DNA of 47,859 nucleotides, taken from assembly GCA_018657065.1 (NCBI GenBank), contig JABHXU010000007.1, positions 1-47,859 on the forward strand, read 5' to 3'. The notes under the pieces were generated by a model that saw only the letters and a program-made list of their open reading frames with translations, made no database searches and was not told the origin of the DNA. Position 1 is the first letter of the stretch. Each line of letters opens with the position of its first letter. This DNA is from an archaeon (GTDB taxonomy: Archaea; Nanobdellota; Nanobdellia; Woesearchaeales; GW2011-AR15). The translations under genes and the position numbers were made by a program. Shown here piece by piece: positions 1-8,958 of this stretch.

Positions 1-1149
1 TGGGGAATTATACTAGGGCAAGTGTCAACAAGAGATTTTGTAACTGCTTTTGTTCCTTTACTGTTGTATTATTATCTGAAGTATTATAAAGATAAGAAAA
101 AAATAATGTTGTTATTTTTTGTTATTGGTGTTTTGACGAATTTACATTTTATTACTGCTGCAGTTTTTGTAGCTATATTGATGCTTACAGAAATAATTCA
201 TGAAAAAAAAATTTGTGTAAAAAATTTGATTATTCAATCTTCAAGTTATTTGTTAGGAGCGTCTCCTTTTATTATTAAAGGATTGATGATTTCGAAATTA
301 ATGATTCCAATTGAGATTTTACATTTTAGGATTGGGTATCAATATTTTATATCAATCACAAAAGTTTTTTTTCTATTTTTAATTCCAACAATTTTTGCAT
401 TTTTCGGATTTAGTTTGAAATTGAAAAACCAAACTACAAAAGACATTATAATTTTGGAGTTTTTTGTATCATCAATTTTGTTTTCAATTATTATTTATTT
501 TATTTCTGCTCTAAGCTCTTTTATTGCGCCACTTCAGTTAACAAGAGCAACAAAATTTATTTTTGTTTTTTTATTGCTCTATATGTCTTATTTTATTAAT
601 AAATTAATAAATATGCGAGAAAATAAGATAAAAGTCTTAGGTGGAATTATAACATTATTACTTTTGATTCCTTCTTCGTATGTTTTTTTAACTATCTTTT
701 CATCATCAAATGAATTAATTATTTTAGATTTTAGAACAAATGAAATAATACAAGAAACACAAAGCAACCAAGAGATGTATTATGAGTATTCCTTTGAGTC
801 AATAAAAGAAACTTCTGAATGGATATCAAAAAACACAAAAAAAAATCAAGTAATAATTACAAACCCTCAAATAAGCACATTATTTAGAGTATATGCAAAA
901 AGGCCAATAAAAATATCTTGGAAAGATGGTGGAAATTTAATTCTTACGAGATCAAATCAATCAAAAAGATGGTATTCCGAATTAATAAAATGGAATAATC
1001 TATATAAAATTGGAGGAGAAACAACATATAATTATGCATCAAATAATGCAGATATTTTTATTTGTGAAAACAATAAAATATTCGAGAATAAAGTTCCAAA
1101 TTTTAGAAATCAAGATTTTTCAGTTTATATCTTTTCAAAAGACTCTTAA
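1..1149 (+). CDS. Polytopic membrane protein, 5' end outside the window (partial)
   Basis: The reading frame is open from the first base, and the codons before the first possible GTG start (position 22) still read as plausible protein, so the true start is probably upstream. About eight hydrophobic segments fill the first 230 visible residues. A soluble tail of about 130 residues follows, with a segment around residue 265 (EWISKNTKKNQVII) that resembles the soluble tails of GT-C-like or DUF6798-type membrane proteins. A role in glycan assembly is inferred from the phosphonate and glycosyltransferase genes that follow. I cannot assign an enzyme activity. Other members of the large membrane glycosyltransferase or polymerase class are equally possible. 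Confidence 0.6.
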   Translation, partial: WGIILGQVSTRDFVTAFVPLLLYYYLKYYKDKKKIMLLFFVIGVLTNLHFITAAVFVAILMLTEIIHEKKICVKNLIIQSSSYLLGASPFIIKGLMISKLMIPIEILHFRIGYQYFISITKVFFLFLIPTIFAFFGFSLKLKNQTTKDIIILEFFVSSILFSIIIYFISALSSFIAPLQLTRATKFIFVFLLLYMSYFINKLINMRENKIKVLGGIITLLLLIPSSYVFLTIFSSSNELIILDFRTNEIIQETQSNQEMYYEYSFESIKETSEWISKNTKKNQVIITNPQISTLFRVYAKRPIKISWKDGGNLILTRSNQSKRWYSELIKWNNLYKIGGETTYNYASNNADIFICENNKIFENKVPNFRNQDFSVYIFSKDS

Positions 1150-1159
1150 AAAAAGAGTC
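1141..1159. repeat. Small perfect hairpin over a stop codon
   Basis: Seven-base arms GACTCTT and AAGAGTC are separated by five A residues and overlap the stop codon of the preceding gene. No T-tract follows on the plus strand, so it does not look like a classical intrinsic terminator. It could affect mRNA 3' ends, or be chance in AT-rich DNA. Confidence 0.4.
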
Positions 1160-1252
1160 AGCTACCACAAGTTATTTAAGATAAAAAAGGTTGTATAGAA
1201 TCAAAAAATTGAATTAATAAAGAAAAGTTAAAATTATTGACATTTTCTTTTT

Positions 1253-1258
1253 AGGGGG
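1253..1258 (+). promoter_or_regulatory. Shine-Dalgarno-like site for the PEP mutase fusion
   Basis: The G-run AGGGGG lies a few bases before the ATG at 1263. It stands out because many first genes of units in this window seem leaderless, with a TATA box about 27 nt before the ATG. It suggests a leadered transcript here. Confidence 0.55.
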
Positions 1259-1262
1259 AAAA

Positions 1263-2561
1263 ATGAAAAAATCATATGTAGCTCTTAGTGCAGATGTTTT
1301 ACATCCAGGTCATTACAATATAATTAACAAAGCAAGGGAACTTGGTGAAGTAGTTGTAGGAGTTTTAACTGATAAAGCAATTTCAGAATACAAACGTTTG
1401 CCATACCTATCACAAGATCAAAGAAAAAACATAGCTGAAAACATTAAAGGTGTTAATAAAGTTGTTTTTCAAGATACATTAGATTATACAGAAAATTTAC
1501 TGGACATAAAACCAGATTATGTGGTACATGGAGATAACTGGAAACATGGAGTTCAAAAAAAAGTTAGAGAAAAGGTAATTGAAGTTTTAAAACAGTGGAA
1601 TGGTCAATTGATTGAAATTCCATATACAAAAGATATCTCTTTTTCAAAATTAAGAAACGGAATGAATGAAGTTATTAAATCACCTGAAATAAGAGGAGGT
1701 ATGTTAAGGAGATTATTGAATGCAAAAAAAATTGTAAGAATTTTGGAAGCTCATGATGGTTTAACAAGTTTAATTGTTGAAAATACAGAAGTTATTGTAG
1801 ATGGAGAAAAAAGATCTTTTGATGGAATGTGGATAAGTAGTTTAACAGATTCTACTTCAAAAGGAAAACCAGATATAGAGTTAGTTGATGTTACCTCAAG
1901 ACTTCAAACAATTAATGAAGTATTAGAAGTGTCTTCTAAACCAATCATTTTAGATGGAGATACAGGAGGAATTCTTGAGCATTTTATATATACTGTAAAA
2001 ACAATGGAAAGATTGGGGATTTCAGCCATAATAATTGAAGATAAAGTAGGTTTAAAGAAAAATTCATTGTTTGGAACAGATGTGAAGCAAACACAAGATA
2101 CAATTGAAAATTTTTGTAAAAAAATACGTGCGGGAAAAAAAGCACAACTAAAAAAGGATTTTATGATTATAGCAAGAATTGAAAGTTTGATTTTAAAACA
2201 AGGCGTGCTTGATGCATTAAAACGAGCAAAAGCATATATTGATGCAGGAGTAGATGGTATTATGATTCATAGTAAAGATAAGTCTACTGAAGATTTATTT
2301 CACTTTTGTGATGAATATGCAAAATTTGATTATAAAGTTCCTTTAGTAGCTGTTCCTTCTGCTTATAGTCATGTGACAGAAGAAAAGCTGTATGAAAAAG
2401 GAGTAAACATTGTAATATATGCAAATCATTTATTAAGAAGTGCATATCCAGCCATGGTAAAAGTGTCAAAGACAATTCTTGAAAATAAAAGAGCATTAGA
2501 AGTAGAAGAATTATGTATGCCAATTAAGGATATTTTAAATTTAATACCTGGAACAAAATGA
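1263..2561 (+). CDS. Fom1-like fusion: cytidylyltransferase + phosphoenolpyruvate mutase
   Basis: The protein has 432 residues and two domains. Residues 1-135 form a cytidylyltransferase domain with the HxGH motif (HPGH, 14-17) and an ISFSKLR segment (125-131) in the place of the usual C-terminal nucleotide-binding motif. Residues about 150-432 form PEP mutase, with the GDTGG signature at 232-236, the gating-loop motif EDKxGLKKNSLFG at 259-271, and ARIE at 304-307. PEP mutase converts phosphoenolpyruvate to phosphonopyruvate, the entry step of C-P bond synthesis. The same domain order is known in Fom1 of fosfomycin producers, where the first domain cytidylylates 2-hydroxyethylphosphonate. A strong purine-rich ribosome site (AGGGGG, about 1253-1258) precedes the ATG. 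The next gene overlaps by four bases and carries the next two steps. Confidence 0.9.
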   Translation: MKKSYVALSADVLHPGHYNIINKARELGEVVVGVLTDKAISEYKRLPYLSQDQRKNIAENIKGVNKVVFQDTLDYTENLLDIKPDYVVHGDNWKHGVQKKVREKVIEVLKQWNGQLIEIPYTKDISFSKLRNGMNEVIKSPEIRGGMLRRLLNAKKIVRILEAHDGLTSLIVENTEVIVDGEKRSFDGMWISSLTDSTSKGKPDIELVDVTSRLQTINEVLEVSSKPIILDGDTGGILEHFIYTVKTMERLGISAIIIEDKVGLKKNSLFGTDVKQTQDTIENFCKKIRAGKKAQLKKDFMIIARIESLILKQGVLDALKRAKAYIDAGVDGIMIHSKDKSTEDLFHFCDEYAKFDYKVPLVAVPSAYSHVTEEKLYEKGVNIVIYANHLLRSAYPAMVKVSKTILENKRALEVEELCMPIKDILNLIPGTK

Positions 2562-4792
2562 TAAGATTAGAGTCCTTTTTTGCAGTTTTAAATAAACAAA
2601 CTATTTCTTTTTTTACCGGAGTACCAGATTCTTTGTTAAAACAATTTAATAATTATTTAATGAGTAATACAAAAAAACATATCATTGCAGCTAATGAAGG
2701 GAATGCAATAGGTATTGCAGCAGGATACCATCTAACAACAAAAAAAATTCCTTTGGTTTATATGCAAAATTCTGGAGAAGGAAATATTATTAATCCAATG
2801 AATAGTTTGGTAGAACCATATAAAATTCCAATTTTTTTATTAATAGGTTGGAGAGGAGAACCAGGAGTGTCAGATGAACCCCAACATATTAAACAAGGTG
2901 AGGTTACTCTTAAGCAGCTTGAAACTTTAGGAATAAAATATTCTATTCTTTCAAAACAAGAATCTCAAGCACTTAAACAAATTGAGGAAGCATGTGTATA
3001 TATGAAAAAAACATCTAAACCTTTTGCAATTATAATAAGGAAAAATACATTTGAAGAATATCCCAAAAATTTAGAAGAAGAAAAATATGAAATGACAAGA
3101 GAAGAAACAATTAAAAATATTATTGAAAATATCGAAGAAGATTCATTAGTCATTTCATCAACTGGAAAAGGTTCGAGAGAATTATTTGAATTAAGAGAAA
3201 AAAATAATCAAACTCATGAAACAGATTTTTTAAATGTAGGTGCAATGGGACATGCAAGCAGTATTGCTTTTGGTGTAGCAAAAACATTACCTCATAAAAA
3301 AGTATATTGTATTGATGGTGATGGTTCTACAATAATGCATATGGGATCTTTAGCTATAATAGGTACGCAAAAACAAAAAAATTTGAAAATAATAGTTCTC
3401 AATAATGGAAGTCATGATTCTGTGGGAGGGCAACCCACAGTAGGATATAAAGTTGATTTTATAGGTATTGCAAAATCTTGTGGAATAAATGATGTCTTGC
3501 GCATTGAAGATAGAAAAGATTTTAAAAATAATTTTAAGAAATTTATTGAAAAAGAAGACACAGGATTTATTGAAATAAAAATTAGACAAGGATCAAGAAA
3601 GGAATTATCAAGGCCAAGTTTATCTCCTTTAGAGAGAAAGAAAATATTTTGTAATTCTATAAATCAAACTCAAGAAATGTACAAAGGTAAAAAAAGTTAT
3701 TTAAAAATCAAAAAAATCATATTAAAATTAAAACCTAAGAATGTTTTAATTGTCACAGGACAAAAATCATATACTATTTCAAAAGCGCATAAGATCGAAG
3801 AATTTATGCAGAAAACAATTTTTGAACGATTTAATAATTTTTCTACAAATCTTAAGCTTTCTGAAATGAAAATAGGAATTGAACATGTAAAGAAACAAAA
3901 ATATGATTTAATTATTGCTATTGGGGGAGGGAGTGTTATAGATTGTGCGAAACTTATTTCTATGTCAAATGGAATAAATTCAGATAATAGTGTCTTATCA
4001 ATATCACAATTAAGAACAATTGAAAAAATTCCCTTATTAGCTATTCCTACAACAGCAGGAACTGGAAGTGAATCAACAAGTTTTTCTGTAGTTTATGATA
4101 AAGGAATTAAAAAGTCGATAAATCATATTCAAATGTTACCAGATTTTGTGATATTGGACCCAATGTTTTTAAAATCTATGAATCATGAATTGAGAGCTGT
4201 AACTATATTAGATGCATTATCTCAAGGAATTGAATCTTATTGGTCTATTAATTCAACAAAAGAATCAAGAGAATATGCAAAAGAAGCAATTCAAAGAATT
4301 CTAAATAATTATAATAATATATCAAATGACTTAACAGAAGAAAAATTATATGAGTTTTTGGTTGCCAGTAATTTTTCAGGAAGAGCTATTAATATTTCAA
4401 AAACAACACTTCCTCATGCATTATCTTATTGGTTTACTTCAAATAAAAATGTTCCTCATGGACTGGCAGTATTTCTTTCTCTTCCTTATTTTTTTAAATC
4501 TAATTTTATTTTGACGGAAAAGAATGTAAATGATAAAAGAGGAATAGAATTTACTAAAAAAAGGTTATATGATTTGTGTGATATTTTGGGAGTTGAAACA
4601 CCACAAGAAGGAAAAGATAAATTGATTAATATAGCAAAAGAATTAAGAATTGAACTAAAATTGTCAAAATATAATGTATCAAAGTCTGAAATAAAAGAAA
4701 TAATAAATAATATTAATACTGAAAGAATGAAAAATAATCCTAGAAAGTATGATGTAGAGGAATTAAAAGAGATTTTAGGTGATATGTTTTGA
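2558..4792 (+). CDS. Fusion: phosphonopyruvate decarboxylase + iron-type alcohol dehydrogenase (phosphonoacetaldehyde reductase)
   Basis: The protein has 744 residues. Residues 1-350 are a thiamine-diphosphate decarboxylase of the phosphonopyruvate type: FTGVPDSLL (19-27), ANEGNA with the cofactor Glu47, QNSGEGN (70-76) and the diphosphate motif GDGS (254-257) with NN at 282-283. Residues about 390-744 are an iron-containing alcohol dehydrogenase with GGGS (456-459) and metal-site residues D552, H620 and H634. The fourth usual ligand, the His four residues after the Asp, is Gln556. The inferred combined reaction is phosphonopyruvate to phosphonoacetaldehyde to 2-hydroxyethylphosphonate. These steps are separate proteins in the fosfomycin and phosphinothricin pathways. 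It overlaps both neighbours, which indicates one operon. Confidence 0.88.
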   Translation: MIRLESFFAVLNKQTISFFTGVPDSLLKQFNNYLMSNTKKHIIAANEGNAIGIAAGYHLTTKKIPLVYMQNSGEGNIINPMNSLVEPYKIPIFLLIGWRGEPGVSDEPQHIKQGEVTLKQLETLGIKYSILSKQESQALKQIEEACVYMKKTSKPFAIIIRKNTFEEYPKNLEEEKYEMTREETIKNIIENIEEDSLVISSTGKGSRELFELREKNNQTHETDFLNVGAMGHASSIAFGVAKTLPHKKVYCIDGDGSTIMHMGSLAIIGTQKQKNLKIIVLNNGSHDSVGGQPTVGYKVDFIGIAKSCGINDVLRIEDRKDFKNNFKKFIEKEDTGFIEIKIRQGSRKELSRPSLSPLERKKIFCNSINQTQEMYKGKKSYLKIKKIILKLKPKNVLIVTGQKSYTISKAHKIEEFMQKTIFERFNNFSTNLKLSEMKIGIEHVKKQKYDLIIAIGGGSVIDCAKLISMSNGINSDNSVLSISQLRTIEKIPLLAIPTTAGTGSESTSFSVVYDKGIKKSINHIQMLPDFVILDPMFLKSMNHELRAVTILDALSQGIESYWSINSTKESREYAKEAIQRILNNYNNISNDLTEEKLYEFLVASNFSGRAINISKTTLPHALSYWFTSNKNVPHGLAVFLSLPYFFKSNFILTEKNVNDKRGIEFTKKRLYDLCDILGVETPQEGKDKLINIAKELRIELKLSKYNVSKSEIKEIINNINTERMKNNPRKYDVEELKEILGDMF

Positions 4793-6444
4793 AAGCAATT
4801 ATTCTTGCAGCAGGAAAAGGAACAAGATTATATCCCTTAACAAAATCAAAACCAAAATGTTTGGTAAAAGTTGGTAAAAAAACACTAATTGAACATGAGA
4901 TTGATAATCTTATTAAAATTGGGATAAAAAATTTTATTATATTAGTTGGCCCTTTTGAAAATCAAATTAAATCACTTCTTTTAAAGAAATATAAAAATGT
5001 TAAATTTAATTTTATTAAGAATCCAAAATATATGACTACGAATTATATTTATTCTATGTGGCTAACTAAAAAGCATTTACAAGAGGATAAAAAAACAAAA
5101 CATATTTTGCTTTTACATGGAGATATTCTTTTTGATTACGATTTGCTCGAATTAATTATGAAATCAAAACAAAATGTAGTGCCTGTCAATAAACATATGA
5201 AATTGCCTGAAAAAGATTTTAAAGCAAGAATTCAAAATGGAAAAGTTGTAGAAATAGGTACAAAAATATTTGAAGAAAATTGTTATGCTTCATTCCCAAT
5301 TTACAAAATTAAAAAACAAGATTTTTTATTATGGTTAGAAGAAATTGAACAATTGATTAATGAAAAAAAAATTAATAATTATGCAGAAGATGCACTTTCA
5401 AAACAAATGAAATTATATCCTTTGTATTTTAAAAATAATTTTTGTATGGAAATTGATAACATTCAAGACTTAAAAATTGCTAAAAAAAAGAGTTTCAATA
5501 AAGTTGTAGCATGTTATAGAAGATATCCTCTTCCAGGAGGTAGAAATACGTTATTAACATTTCTTAAAGAGAGAAATGATATAGAGGTAATTAATAATAA
5601 AGATCTTAAATCTCCATTTAAGGGCATGAAATATGGATTGAAATGCTTTCAACAATTAAAAAAATTAAAACCAGACGTAGTTCTTTCAATGGGATTATAT
5701 GGTGAAGGCGCATTATTATATTCAAGAATATCTAACAAGAAAGGAATTTATAATTTATCCGGGTTTAGATTCAAAATTTATAACTTATTTAATAAGAAAG
5801 TTCTATCAGAGTTGATTTCTATGTTTTTGTGTGATAAAATAATTCTTCCATCAAAAGAGGCTGCGGACCAAATAAAAAAATATGCTCCAATATTCAAAAA
5901 AAAAATAGAAATTATTTATGAAGGTGCAAAACCAATTAAATCAAAGAAACACACGAAGTTTAATATCGGGATTGCCAGATTAGAAGGAGAAAAAATTTAT
6001 GAGATACAAAAAGGAATTTTAAATTCACCAAAGTTCAAAAAAATTCATGTATATTTAATTGAATCAAAGGAAATTTTTCATTTATATGATGGAAAATCAA
6101 AAAAACTTATTGGAAAAAGAATGAAGGACGTGTTACCGTATTTAGATTGTTTATTTGTTTTACCTTCTAGTGATCTAGATTATCATTCATCTAGTATTCT
6201 AGAGTCTTTTGAAGCTGGAATTCCTGTTTTTATGACACGAATAAGGTTCTTAGATCAATATTTTTTTAATACAGTATTTAATGTAAAAGAAATAAATATA
6301 ACACAAATATTTGAGAAAATATCTATTTTCCAAAAAAATAGAGAAAGATTATTGAAAAAATTCAAAAAAATAGAAGATAAAATTCTAAAATTATATAACT
6401 ATGATTTAACCATGAGTGAATGGGAGCGAGAGTTATTTCTATAA
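4789..6444 (+). CDS. Fusion: LicC/PntC-like nucleotidyltransferase + GT-B glycosyltransferase domain
   Basis: The protein has 551 residues. Residues 1-235 are a sugar- or choline-phosphate type nucleotidyltransferase with LAAGKGTRL (6-14), KPK (21-23), metal-site candidates D112 and D223, and TNYIYSM (84-90), a segment typical of LicC-like CTP:phosphocholine enzymes and the phosphonate-activating PntC family. Residues 240-551 look like a GT-B glycosyltransferase with an SSSILESFEAGIPVF acceptor-side motif near 467-481. The start is TTG, overlapping the TGA of the previous gene by four bases; no in-frame ATG is close. I infer it activates a phosphonate or similar headgroup, or a sugar, and transfers it or a sugar to a glycan. 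The exact substrate cannot be read from sequence. Confidence 0.75.
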   Translation: MKAIILAAGKGTRLYPLTKSKPKCLVKVGKKTLIEHEIDNLIKIGIKNFIILVGPFENQIKSLLLKKYKNVKFNFIKNPKYMTTNYIYSMWLTKKHLQEDKKTKHILLLHGDILFDYDLLELIMKSKQNVVPVNKHMKLPEKDFKARIQNGKVVEIGTKIFEENCYASFPIYKIKKQDFLLWLEEIEQLINEKKINNYAEDALSKQMKLYPLYFKNNFCMEIDNIQDLKIAKKKSFNKVVACYRRYPLPGGRNTLLTFLKERNDIEVINNKDLKSPFKGMKYGLKCFQQLKKLKPDVVLSMGLYGEGALLYSRISNKKGIYNLSGFRFKIYNLFNKKVLSELISMFLCDKIILPSKEAADQIKKYAPIFKKKIEIIYEGAKPIKSKKHTKFNIGIARLEGEKIYEIQKGILNSPKFKKIHVYLIESKEIFHLYDGKSKKLIGKRMKDVLPYLDCLFVLPSSDLDYHSSSILESFEAGIPVFMTRIRFLDQYFFNTVFNVKEINITQIFEKISIFQKNRERLLKKFKKIEDKILKLYNYDLTMSEWERELFL

Positions 6445-6466
6445 AATTTGATTTGATAGGAAGAAT

Positions 6467-7939
6467 ATGGCACATGTAAAAAAATTTGTAAAGGGCACAA
6501 TAAACATAATGTTCTTTATGATTATCTCTGCTCTTTTTGGTTATTTGATGAAGTTTGTTTTCTCAAGGATGATTAAAGTTGAAGAAATTGGTTTATTTTA
6601 TTCAGTCCTTGGATTCATAACTTTTTTCTTTTTCATTAGAGATTTGGGGCTTGCAGATTCTTTAGTATATTTTATTCCAAGGTTTTTGATTAAAAATGAG
6701 AGGTCAAAAATAAAGTCAAGTATTTTATTCACTTTTAAAATTCAGTTAATTATTGGTTCAATATTTTATATATTTCTTTTGTTTATTTCAAAAGGATTAG
6801 CAAAATTCTATTTTAAAGATTTAAGAGCTCAAACACTTATTTTAATTTTAGGGTTATATTATGTTTTAGATGGTGTAGTTGAAATATTATACAAACTTTT
6901 TGTAGGTTATCGAGACTTTTTTTTAAGTCAAGGAACAGAATTTTCTATTACCTTTTTTTCTTCTGTTTCTTTAGTGATTTTTGCATTTATTGGAATATCT
7001 ATTAAATGGTATGGGCTTAGTTATTTAGTGAGTTCAATAGCAACTATTATGATTTTTGGAGTTTTATTTTTTAAAAAGAAATTTCCTTTTTTTTCATCTA
7101 CTAAAACTTCAAAAAATATTGGAAAAAGAATGTTAAAATATTCTCTTCCTGCAATGGTTGGAAGTTTTGCAGGCCAAATATTTAACCAACAATCTATTTT
7201 TTTTCTCACTTTTTTTTTAGGATTAGAAGCTGTTGGTTTATATGTGATGGCTCTTTCATTAGCTAAAATAAGTATATATTTTTTGAAAGCATTATCTATT
7301 GTTTTTATTCCAACAGTGGCAAGTCTATGGAAACAGGGGAAAAAAATCGAAATTAACAAAACATTATTTAATATCTTTTCTTACGCATATTTAGTTTGCA
7401 TGCCTTTAGCATTAAGTATTATTATATTTTCACCACAAATTTTAAAATTGATTTATACAGAAAAGTTTCTTCCAGCTGTACCTCTTTTACAACTGTATGC
7501 AGTATATTTTTTGTTATATAATTTTGGAGAAATAATTAGACATACATTTCTTAGCATTGGAAGGCCAAAAATTTCAAGAAACTTGACAATGGTATCTCTT
7601 ATAGTTAATATAATTTTGAACGTAATTTTAATTCCAAAAATTGGATTAATTGGAGTTGCATTTGCAGATATTTTTGCGGCAATAATTACTGCTGTTTATG
7701 GATCTATAATTTTCTCTAAGATGACATCTTTAAGAATTCCATTTTATAGATTAGGTAAGATTTTTGTAATCTCAATCATCTTTTCCATATTAACATTTTT
7801 TTTGAATAATTATCTATTGTTTAATGAATATACTAATCTCATCTTGTCTTTATTTTTATCTGGAAGTGTATACCTCTTTTTGGTGTTTTTCTTTAAGATT
7901 GTAAAGATCAAAGATATCCTTAATTTAATAAGAACTTAG
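6467..7939 (+). CDS. Oligosaccharide flippase, Wzx/polysaccharide-synthesis type (MOP superfamily)
   Basis: The protein has 490 residues and about 12-14 hydrophobic segments along its whole length, the normal size and layout of lipid-linked oligosaccharide flippases. The N-terminal half contains the usual short polar loops, including RDLGLADSLVYF, and the C-terminal half repeats the pattern. These proteins move undecaprenyl- or dolichyl-linked glycans across the membrane. An AGGA ribosome-site sequence precedes the ATG, and the gene follows the phosphonate fusion gene by 22 bases in the same direction. It is probably the exporter of the glycan built here. It ends 9 bases from the convergent oxidoreductase gene. 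Confidence 0.85.
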   Translation: MAHVKKFVKGTINIMFFMIISALFGYLMKFVFSRMIKVEEIGLFYSVLGFITFFFFIRDLGLADSLVYFIPRFLIKNERSKIKSSILFTFKIQLIIGSIFYIFLLFISKGLAKFYFKDLRAQTLILILGLYYVLDGVVEILYKLFVGYRDFFLSQGTEFSITFFSSVSLVIFAFIGISIKWYGLSYLVSSIATIMIFGVLFFKKKFPFFSSTKTSKNIGKRMLKYSLPAMVGSFAGQIFNQQSIFFLTFFLGLEAVGLYVMALSLAKISIYFLKALSIVFIPTVASLWKQGKKIEINKTLFNIFSYAYLVCMPLALSIIIFSPQILKLIYTEKFLPAVPLLQLYAVYFLLYNFGEIIRHTFLSIGRPKISRNLTMVSLIVNIILNVILIPKIGLIGVAFADIFAAIITAVYGSIIFSKMTSLRIPFYRLGKIFVISIIFSILTFFLNNYLLFNEYTNLILSLFLSGSVYLFLVFFFKIVKIKDILNLIRT

Positions 7940-7948
7940 TAAACAAAA

Positions 7949-8857
7949 TTATTTTTCTTCAGTTTTTTCAATGAGTTTTGTTATAGAAATAGCTTTATCA
8001 ACATTATTTAAAATTGGGGAGATGTTTTTATCAATACAATTGATAAAATATCTGATTTGTTCAGTTAAAGGAAAACATTCTTCAATTTCTATTTTTTGTT
8101 TATTTCCATTAAGGATGTAATGTAATTTATTTTTGTCATAGTCACTAAATAAGACATATCCATTTTCAGCTGAAATAATTAATTTCATTTGTTTTTCTGG
8201 ATGTATCCAAGATGCAAATAAAGATGCAAAAATATTTTCTTCAAAATCTAAATTTAGTGAAAAAACATCATCTTTGTTTATAGTGAAGAAAGAACTACCA
8301 TTATATGAAATTTTTTTAGGAACATTTTCCAAAAGAAAATCTAATATAGATAAAAAATGGGGTGCGAAATCCCAGACGGAACCAACATCTTTTCTAATTG
8401 GTCCATTTCCTGTTTGAACCATTTGAATATATCTAATTTTTCCAAATAATTTTAAATCTTCTTTGATTTTTTTGATCGCAGGGTTAAAAACATGAAGATG
8501 TCCTACCATTAAAACTACTTTTTTTTCTAAAGAAATTTTTTTGAGTTCTTGCGCATGTTTTGATGAAGTACTAAAGGGTTTTTCAAGTAATACATTTTTA
8601 CCAGCTGTCAAACAATCTTTTGCAATATTATAATGTGTAATTGCTGGAGTGGAAATAAATATTGTTGAAGTTTTTTTTGAGTTTATTATATCTTTATAAT
8701 TTGTAGTAGTTTTTACTGGATTTTTATAAATATCTAGTGCAGTACTAAGACTTTGTTTGGAATTTGAACAAATCCAGTCAATTGGAATGTTTAGACTACT
8801 TAAAGTTTTGAGATAATTTAGACCAAATCTACCCACACCAATTATTGCTACACCCAT
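7949..8857 (-). CDS. Gfo/Idh/MocA family NAD(P)-dependent oxidoreductase
   Basis: The protein has 302 residues. An N-terminal Rossmann fold carries GVGRFG (7-12), and the family signature EKP is at 92-94. The C-terminal part forms the usual mixed-sheet substrate domain, with an H-rich segment (HLHVFNP) where the catalytic region lies. Members oxidise or reduce sugars and nucleotide sugars, for example in making 3-amino or keto sugars. It is encoded alone on the minus strand inside the glycan island, convergent with the flippase and divergent from the methyltransferase operon. The substrate is unknown; a nucleotide sugar is the natural inference. Confidence 0.85.
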   Translation of the reverse strand: MGVAIIGVGRFGLNYLKTLSSLNIPIDWICSNSKQSLSTALDIYKNPVKTTTNYKDIINSKKTSTIFISTPAITHYNIAKDCLTAGKNVLLEKPFSTSSKHAQELKKISLEKKVVLMVGHLHVFNPAIKKIKEDLKLFGKIRYIQMVQTGNGPIRKDVGSVWDFAPHFLSILDFLLENVPKKISYNGSSFFTINKDDVFSLNLDFEENIFASLFASWIHPEKQMKLIISAENGYVLFSDYDKNKLHYILNGNKQKIEIEECFPLTEQIRYFINCIDKNISPILNNVDKAISITKLIEKTEEK

Positions 8858-8927
8858 AGATATTATTAGACTAAATAAGATATTATATAATTATCGATAT
8901 TTATTTAAGAAAATTAAATTATGTTAA

Positions 8928-8940
8928 TTTTAAATATATT
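8928..8940 (+). promoter_or_regulatory. TATA-like promoter of the methyltransferase-cupin-epimerase operon
   Basis: The AT-only segment TTTTAAATATATT is centred about 25 nt before the second ATG (8959) of the next gene. This fits a leaderless archaeal transcript and argues for starting at 8959 rather than 8953. Confidence 0.5.
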
Positions 8941-8958
8941 GGGAATAACTATATGAAT

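Noticed and set aside
1236-1241. TTGACA-like sequence before the PEP mutase gene, resembling a bacterial -35 box
   Set aside because: The genome is archaeal by content and no matching -10 box at the right distance was seen; chance in AT-rich DNA.
7021-7359. Open frame on the minus strand opposite the flippase gene
   Set aside because: It lies entirely inside a well-supported membrane-protein gene and has no promoter or family features.
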